Both the position numbers and the translations under genes were made by a program. The notes below the pieces were generated by a model that had not been told where the DNA came from, did no database searches, and worked only from the letters and a program-made list of their open reading frames with translations. Below, one piece after another: positions 6,367-10,201 of a stretch of 10,201 nucleotides of DNA (positions within the stretch are counted from its first letter, which is position 1; every line of letters starts with the position of its first letter). The DNA comes from JBKBXU01 sp046313675 (lineage in GTDB: Bacteria; Bacteroidota; Bacteroidia; Cytophagales; Cytophagaceae), in the NCBI GenBank assembly GCA_046313675.1, contig JBKBXU010000158.1:1-10201 (forward strand), read 5' to 3'.

Positions 6367-6837
6367 TTGGATCAAACAATCGAAATTTATACAGACGGAA
6401 GCTGTCACCCACAATCCAACATTGGCGCATGGGCTGCAATCATTCTTTTCAATGACCAAAAAGCCATTATTGAAGGTGCAGTCATGAACACCAATCATAA
6501 TAGAATGGAAATTTTTGCCGTGTTAAAAGCCATGGAGTTTATAGAAGCTCAAGGATTGGCAGCACACAACATTCAGGTTTTCACTGATAGCCAATATGTC
6601 ACCAATATTCCGGAGCGGGCAGAGACGCTAAAGAAGAATGCATTCCTAACCAGGAAAAATACCCCTATACAGAATGTTGACCTTGTACAGCAGCTCATCG
6701 CTTTGACAGAATTGCATAGGATCAATTTTATAAAAGTAGTAGCCCATCAGAAAAAGGGAGACACCCAAAACCATAACCGTGAAGTTGATAAAATTGTCCG
6801 AAAGCGCTTACGCAAGGAAATAGCTGATGGCCTTTAG
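6367..6837 (+). CDS. rnhA: Ribonuclease HI
   Basis: This enzyme cleaves the RNA strand of RNA-DNA hybrids, such as primers and R-loops. The protein has 156 residues, and all four acidic catalytic residues are in family positions: Asp10 in IYTDGSC, Glu48 in HNRMEI, Asp74 in VFTDSQYV, and Asp141 in NREVDKIV. His127 in VAHQKKGD is in the position of the flexible-loop His. IQNVDLVQQL (101-110) matches the usual KNVDLW segment. The basic handle region is divergent and lacks the tryptophans of the E. coli enzyme. The start is most likely the TTG at 6367-6369: an in-frame stop lies 30 bases upstream, no ATG occurs before the IYTDGS strand, and this start gives the normal N-terminal length. The stop lies four bases from the 3' end of the convergent oxidoreductase gene. 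Confidence 0.93.
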   Translation: MDQTIEIYTDGSCHPQSNIGAWAAIILFNDQKAIIEGAVMNTNHNRMEIFAVLKAMEFIEAQGLAAHNIQVFTDSQYVTNIPERAETLKKNAFLTRKNTPIQNVDLVQQLIALTELHRINFIKVVAHQKKGDTQNHNREVDKIVRKRLRKEIADGL

Positions 6838-6841
6838 TCGG

Positions 6842-7882
6842 CTATGCTTTTCCGGCTAACGCCTTTTTTACCTCCGGTGCGACTATTGTTCCAAAAAGCT
6901 CTATGGACCGCATAATCTGTTTATGGGGCATATTGCCAACGCTCATTTGGATCAGAAAGCGAGAATTCCCAAACAACTCATGTTCATATAGAATCTTATC
7001 AATTACCTGTTGTGGACTACCTACCACCAAAGCACCCTTCGGACTACGCAGGTGTTCAAAATCCTGCCTCCCCATTGGCTGCCATCCTCTTTCCCTTCCA
7101 AGTTTATTCATCATGGCCGAATAGGCAGGGTAGAATTCATCCGAGGCTTGCTGGGAAGTATCCGAAATATAGCCAATGGAATTAATAGACAAAGGCATGT
7201 TACCAGGCTCATGCCCTTCTTTTTGCGCCGTCTCTTTATAGAGGTCTACAAAAGGGACAAAGCGTTCCGGCATGCCGCCAATAATAGCAACAGCCATTGG
7301 CAGGGCCTTTTTTGCGGCACGAACAGCCGAATTCGGAGTACCTCCTACCGCCAGCCATATAGGCAACTTATTTTGGTATGGCCTTGGATATACACCCATA
7401 TTGTCTATAGACGGACGGAGTTTGCCATCCCATGATACCTTCTCGTTCGCATTTACTTTGAGCAACAAATCCAGTTTTTCTGAAAATAGCGCATCGTAAT
7501 CATTCATGTCATAGCCAAACAAAGGATAGGTTTCAATAAATGAGCCTCTGCCGACAATGATCTCAGCTCTCCCCTTTGACAATAGGTCTACAGTAGCGAA
7601 ACTTTCAAAAACGCGCACAGGATCGTCGGTGCTTAGCACGGTTACCGCGCTAGCCAATTTAATTTTCTTGGTAAGAGCAGCGGCAGCACCCAGGATCACA
7701 GCAGGGGCAGAGACGGCATAGTCTGGCCGGTGATGCTCACCCATGCCAAAAACATCCAGCCCAACATCGTCCGCAAGCTTTATCTCTTCCATAAGATCCT
7801 GTATCCGTTGCTGCGCTTTTTTTGCTCCTCCCGACACAAGCTCAGGCTCCATGTCGGCGAATGTATATAGTCCTAATTCCAT
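6842..7882 (-). CDS. LLM class flavin-dependent oxidoreductase (bacterial luciferase-like)
   Basis: A cytosolic TIM-barrel flavin enzyme of about 346 residues. The family takes reduced FMN (or F420 in some groups) and oxygen or another acceptor. Motifs: MELGLYTFADM at the start, MGEHHRPDYAVSAP at 47-60, ASAVTVLSTDDPVRVFE at 76-92, LLSKGRAEIIVGRGSF at 99-114, and PIWLAVGG followed by a Ser-rich phosphate-site segment. This is the form annotated as alkanal monooxygenase-like; the true substrate cannot be read. The ATG at 7880-7882 was chosen over a TTG at 7904-7906. The family N-terminus begins exactly there, and AAAGGGG lies a few bases upstream as a good ribosome-binding site, unusual in this window. 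Upstream on this strand is a non-coding spacer. The gene is convergent with RNase HI. Confidence 0.92.
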   Translation of the reverse strand: MELGLYTFADMEPELVSGGAKKAQQRIQDLMEEIKLADDVGLDVFGMGEHHRPDYAVSAPAVILGAAAALTKKIKLASAVTVLSTDDPVRVFESFATVDLLSKGRAEIIVGRGSFIETYPLFGYDMNDYDALFSEKLDLLLKVNANEKVSWDGKLRPSIDNMGVYPRPYQNKLPIWLAVGGTPNSAVRAAKKALPMAVAIIGGMPERFVPFVDLYKETAQKEGHEPGNMPLSINSIGYISDTSQQASDEFYPAYSAMMNKLGRERGWQPMGRQDFEHLRSPKGALVVGSPQQVIDKILYEHELFGNSRFLIQMSVGNMPHKQIMRSIELFGTIVAPEVKKALAGKA

Positions 7883-8190
7883 AGTACCCCTTTGTGATGA
7901 TGGCAATATAATAAATAAAAGGAGTGCATTGTTTTGTCAGGATGAAGGAAATCAAATTGAGGAATAGAGATCACAAAAAAAGCAAGCTTGTTCAAAGCCC
8001 GGACTCACTCATAATAGGTTTGGAGAAAATGTTATGTGCATGATGCAGATATACGATTTCCTAATGATCCATGAGCATATAACGGCCGAGAAGCATTGAC
8101 AAGCTTGCCCCAATAACAACGGATTAAAACGATTTTCGTTCCAGACTTTTTTAAAAAAATTATAACAACCTAAAAAAGACGGGGTATGTT
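7883..8190. other. Non-coding spacer with two CAAGCTTG palindromes
   Basis: About 300 bases without a convincing gene. They hold the upstream region of the flavin oxidoreductase gene and the 3' side of the next secreted-protein gene. GCAAGCTTGT at 7982-7991 and ACAAGCTTGC at 8099-8108 are reverse complements, both centred on the palindrome CAAGCTTG. An AT palindrome, TTTTTTAAAAAA, is at 8147-8158. No clear intrinsic terminator with a GC stem is present; a weak GGTA/TACC hairpin followed by a T-run on the minus strand lies near 8180-8200. Confidence 0.5.
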
Positions 8191-8604
8191 TTACCTAACC
8201 TCAAATACGGCAGTACCTCCCAGAGCCTTTACCACCTTCTCCATCTCCTCCCAGGCATTCATTATCGCTGTCCCTTTCTTTCCCTTGAATTCTATAGGCA
8301 TATTACCTTGCCCGGCAACAGAAATCATTCCGGTAAGAATTACTTCTGCTCCATTAACTTCGGTGGTAAAAAAGACCCGTGTGTTATTTTTAATCGTTTT
8401 AAGGTCTGTAACCCTCAATGCTTTGTTCTTTTTATCAGGTTTTACATCATAGCCCATTTTTTTAAAGGCCTTTTGAAGTTTATCTTCCGCTTCCTCGGCA
8501 CTAGCAAAGGTAATTACGGCCGTATTGGCCTTTTCAGGAACGTTTTGGGCATAGCCAAAATTTGCGACAAGGGTCAATAGGAACAGAAACAATAAGTTTT
8601 TCAT
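8191..8604 (-). CDS. Small secreted protein of unknown function, 137 residues
   Basis: I do not recognise this family. Residues 1-19 form a clear signal peptide (MKNLLFLFLLTLVANFGYA) with cleavage before Gln20. The mature part is about 118 residues and lysine-rich, with an apparent alpha/beta layout. There is a strand around AVITFASAEE, a helix around AEDKLQKAFKKMGY, and strands around ALRVTDLKTI and TRVFFTTEVNGAEVIL. A helix near the C-terminus contains NAWEEMEKVVKALGG. No cysteines, lipobox or T9SS sorting domain are visible, so it is probably periplasmic. Three Met codons occur close together at the start. The ATG at 8602-8604 is preferred because it gives the standard MKN signal-peptide beginning; 8610 and 8613 are alternatives. 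It lies downstream of another secreted-protein gene on the same strand, with about 120 bases between them. Confidence 0.75.
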   Translation of the reverse strand: MKNLLFLFLLTLVANFGYAQNVPEKANTAVITFASAEEAEDKLQKAFKKMGYDVKPDKKNKALRVTDLKTIKNNTRVFFTTEVNGAEVILTGMISVAGQGNMPIEFKGKKGTAIMNAWEEMEKVVKALGGTAVFEVR

Positions 8605-8723
8605 ATGCATCATAATGGTTAGTTTTTGCTGTTCTACAGTACGTACGATTTTGATTTAAGATTCAAAATAAGAAAAAAGCATAAATAAATCTAGAAATAC
8701 TATTAAATTTCCACCATGCCCCA

Positions 8724-9476
8724 TCACTTAATTTTTTTTAATTCGAGAATAAACTCTTCGTCGTAATATTGGCTGTAGGCTCTTATCCAGTAAGATTTTT
8801 CTTTTATGCCAATAATTTTTACCTCAACAACAGACCCAATGGTAGGTGCGCCATCTTTCAAATTTGTATCGGTAATGCGTAGGTTATACGAGCACTTGCC
8901 CGTCCAGGTAACCTGAGATTTTGTTTCGGTGCCTTGAAATGCTTCTACCTGAACATTGCCCTTCCGTTTAATCTTGATCTCTGCCTGTTGATTTAGAACC
9001 AGAAATTCACCCTCTTTAAAATAACTGCATGAGTCGCTGGTAAAATCCTCCTTGGCAAAATCAAGTTTGCGGAGTTTGCTTACGACCTGTTTATTGGCTT
9101 TTTTAAATGCATCAGCAAGATCAGAATTTGCTTTTATGATAACATCATTAAGACGTTCATCATATTTTTCAAGATCCCCCACCTGTTCAGATTTTGCAAT
9201 CTCCTCCAGCTCCTTTTGGTTAAATTCTTCCTTAAATGCCTTGACCAACGTTTGTAAAACTTCCTCATATAATGGGTTTGCCGAGGCATCTATCAGAGAA
9301 TCCATTTCAGATTCAGTGAGATTTACAAATATTTCTTTGTATTTGCCTTTAAGGTCAGCAAAACCATGTGCCTCCTCCTTGGGAATCTGTTTGGTAAGCC
9401 AGGTATAAATATCCTGTGAAAATGACAAGATCGGAAGGGTCAAAAATAGTATTAGTAGGCAGCTTTTCTTCGTCAT
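8724..9476 (-). CDS. Secreted protein of unknown function, helical N-half and beta C-half, 250 residues
   Basis: The signal peptide is MTKKSCLLILFLTLPILSFS, with cleavage before Gln21. Residues about 22-145 are charged and probably helical (LVKAFKEEFNQKELEEIAKS and neighbours), loosely reminiscent of the DUF2059 repeats found in other exported proteins; this is weak. Residues about 148-250 are beta-rich, with the spaced pattern Cys150, GEF at 156-158, Gln176, Trp191, Cys195 and Tyr197. This recalls a small secreted Bacteroidota module (C..G.F..R..Q.E..W..C.Y.L), sometimes mislabelled as topoisomerase IV; that is from memory and unverified. The two cysteines may form a disulfide in the periplasm. 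The ATG at 9474-9476 was chosen because it begins the signal peptide; the frame stays open to 9551 but adds a non-signal extension. Function is unknown. Confidence 0.75.
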   Translation of the reverse strand: MTKKSCLLILFLTLPILSFSQDIYTWLTKQIPKEEAHGFADLKGKYKEIFVNLTESEMDSLIDASANPLYEEVLQTLVKAFKEEFNQKELEEIAKSEQVGDLEKYDERLNDVIIKANSDLADAFKKANKQVVSKLRKLDFAKEDFTSDSCSYFKEGEFLVLNQQAEIKIKRKGNVQVEAFQGTETKSQVTWTGKCSYNLRITDTNLKDGAPTIGSVVEVKIIGIKEKSYWIRAYSQYYDEEFILELKKIK

Positions 9477-9523
9477 AAAATTTTTTTGAATATGCAAGAT
9501 ACGCAATTTTAGGTAATCGTGAT

Positions 9524-9710
9524 GAAACAAATACCCCGCAAATAACACCACTATCCGTAGAGTTAGCTTGCGCTCTACGGATTAGCAAATAACCAGGAGT
9601 CTTGGACTCCGGATTACAGAGCGAGAGAAGTAAGGAGTCCGCACAGACTTATGCCGGATTGGAGACGTCAAATTGTCGGAATCAGAATTAGCAGGATTAA
9701 AGAATTAGCA
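9524..9710. repeat. 187-bp direct repeat, copy A
   Basis: This segment aligns without gaps to 9981-10167, with about 12 mismatches by eye (roughly 94 percent identity). It carries a perfect 10-base stem ATCCGTAGAG / CTCTACGGAT (9553-9582, 10-base loop) and a second hairpin GGAGTC / GACTCC (9596-9610, loop TTG). A further GGAGTCC occurs near 9653. The heptamer ATTAGCA is present at 9581, 9687 and 9704. No ORF with coding character is seen. It begins less than 50 bases upstream of the secreted-protein gene starting at 9476. Confidence 0.9.
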
Positions 9711-9980
9711 GAAAGAACTTTATCTGTTTTTAGGCACTACCAAAGAGTGGCACATGAGGAGAGGTAAGAATCCTTTTGTAATCATCGGTGTTTTTATCCG
9801 AAGATTGAAACACAACTAGGCCTGGCTTTTTGAAAAAAACATTACCCACTGATCCCTTTTTGTAACAAGGATCTGCGAGTAATGCGATTATATCGCAATG
9901 TGAATAGTTCAGGCCTTTCGATCATAAGCGATAAAATCGCTGCTCTCATCAGTCCTCGTTACAAACGAGGACTATAGGGG
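9711..9980. other. Spacer between repeat copies with a cluster of hairpins
   Basis: No convincing gene is present. At least four short hairpins lie in its right half. GATCC / GGATC at 9851-9873 surrounds an inner TTGTAACAA. TGCGAT / ATCGCA is at 9883-9897 (loop TAT), AGCGAT / ATCGCT at 9927-9941 (loop AAA), and AGTCCTCGTT / AACGAGGACT at 9951-9973 (loop ACA). The dense run of different short hairpins, bracketed by the 187-bp repeats, resembles REP-type palindromic clusters; the mechanism is inference. Confidence 0.6.
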
Positions 9981-10167
9981 GAAACAAATACCCCACAAAT
10001 AACACCACTATCCGTAGAGTTAGCTTGCGCTCTACGGATTAGCAAATAAACAGGAGTCTTGGACTCCGGATTACAGAGCGAGAGAAGTAAGGAGCCCGTA
10101 CAGACTTTTCCCGGAGTGGAAATGCAAAATTGTCGGAATCAGAATTAGCAGGATTTAAGAATTAGCA
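9981..10167. repeat. 187-bp direct repeat, copy B
   Basis: This is the second copy, exactly 457 bases downstream of copy A. Both hairpins are preserved (10010-10039 and 10053-10067), while the differences cluster in the segment around 10095-10130, between the hairpins and the conserved tail. ATTAGCA recurs at 10038, 10144 and 10161, and once more at 10195-10201 at the window edge. This suggests that another related unit or array may begin beyond the window. Confidence 0.9.
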
Positions 10168-10201
10168 AAATTAATATGGCACTTCTAAAAAATTATTAGC
10201 A

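Noticed and set aside
7942..8043. 33-residue plus-strand ORF with ATG preceded by CAGG
   Set aside because: Very short, no recognised motif, and placed in the upstream region of the divergently oriented oxidoreductase gene.
8147..8158. Intrinsic terminator at TTTTTTAAAAAA
   Set aside because: A pure A/T palindrome without a GC stem; not a credible terminator.
9355..9588. 77-residue minus-strand frame running through the repeat and the signal-peptide region
   Set aside because: It overlaps the supported secreted-protein gene in another frame and crosses the hairpin repeat.
9524..10201. CRISPR array
   Set aside because: Only two long copies with a 270-base spacer and internal hairpins; unit and spacer sizes do not fit CRISPR and no cas gene is visible.

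Overview
The window looks like a chromosomal segment from a member of the Bacteroidota, most likely the Cytophagia group. The evidence is AT-rich intergenic DNA, almost no Shine-Dalgarno sequences, several TAnnTTTG-type -7 promoter boxes, secreted TonB-C-domain proteins, and a long QueA-like protein of a form I associate with this phylum. The genus call is inference. All identifications come from reading motifs; no database search was run.

Layout. Bases 1-530 (minus) hold the N-terminal part of a protein-L-isoaspartate methyltransferase that runs off the left edge. Bases 685-2037 (minus) hold two adjacent secreted proteins, each ending in a TonB C-terminal-like domain, probably one transcript. 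A divergent promoter region (2038-2182) separates them from a QueA-family enzyme on the plus strand (2183-3415). A possible 37-residue ORF follows, then a solitary antitoxin-like gene (3551-3784, minus) with an imperfect palindrome just upstream of its start, and a classical short-chain dehydrogenase with a GTG start (3976-4773, minus).

Bases 4774-5221 hold no convincing intact gene. They contain a structured element with nested inverted repeats that I think is an interspersed repeat. Next come an NrnA-like DHH phosphoesterase (5222-6229, minus) and a divergent RNase HI (6367-6837, plus, TTG start), which ends 4 bases from the convergent 3' end of a luciferase-like flavin oxidoreductase (6842-7882, minus).

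The right third has two secreted proteins of unknown function (8191-8604 and 8724-9476, minus) and then about 700 bases of non-coding DNA. That last part has two copies of a 187-bp hairpin-bearing repeat exactly 457 bases apart, with a cluster of further hairpins between them.

The genes do not form one pathway. They are housekeeping or RNA-metabolism functions (protein repair, QueA family, NrnA-like, RNase HI), two oxidoreductases and several envelope or secreted proteins. The most unusual material is in the repeats: the 187-bp pair with its hairpin cluster, and the structured element at 4966-5180. I saw no CRISPR array, tRNA, rRNA, transposase or complete defence system.
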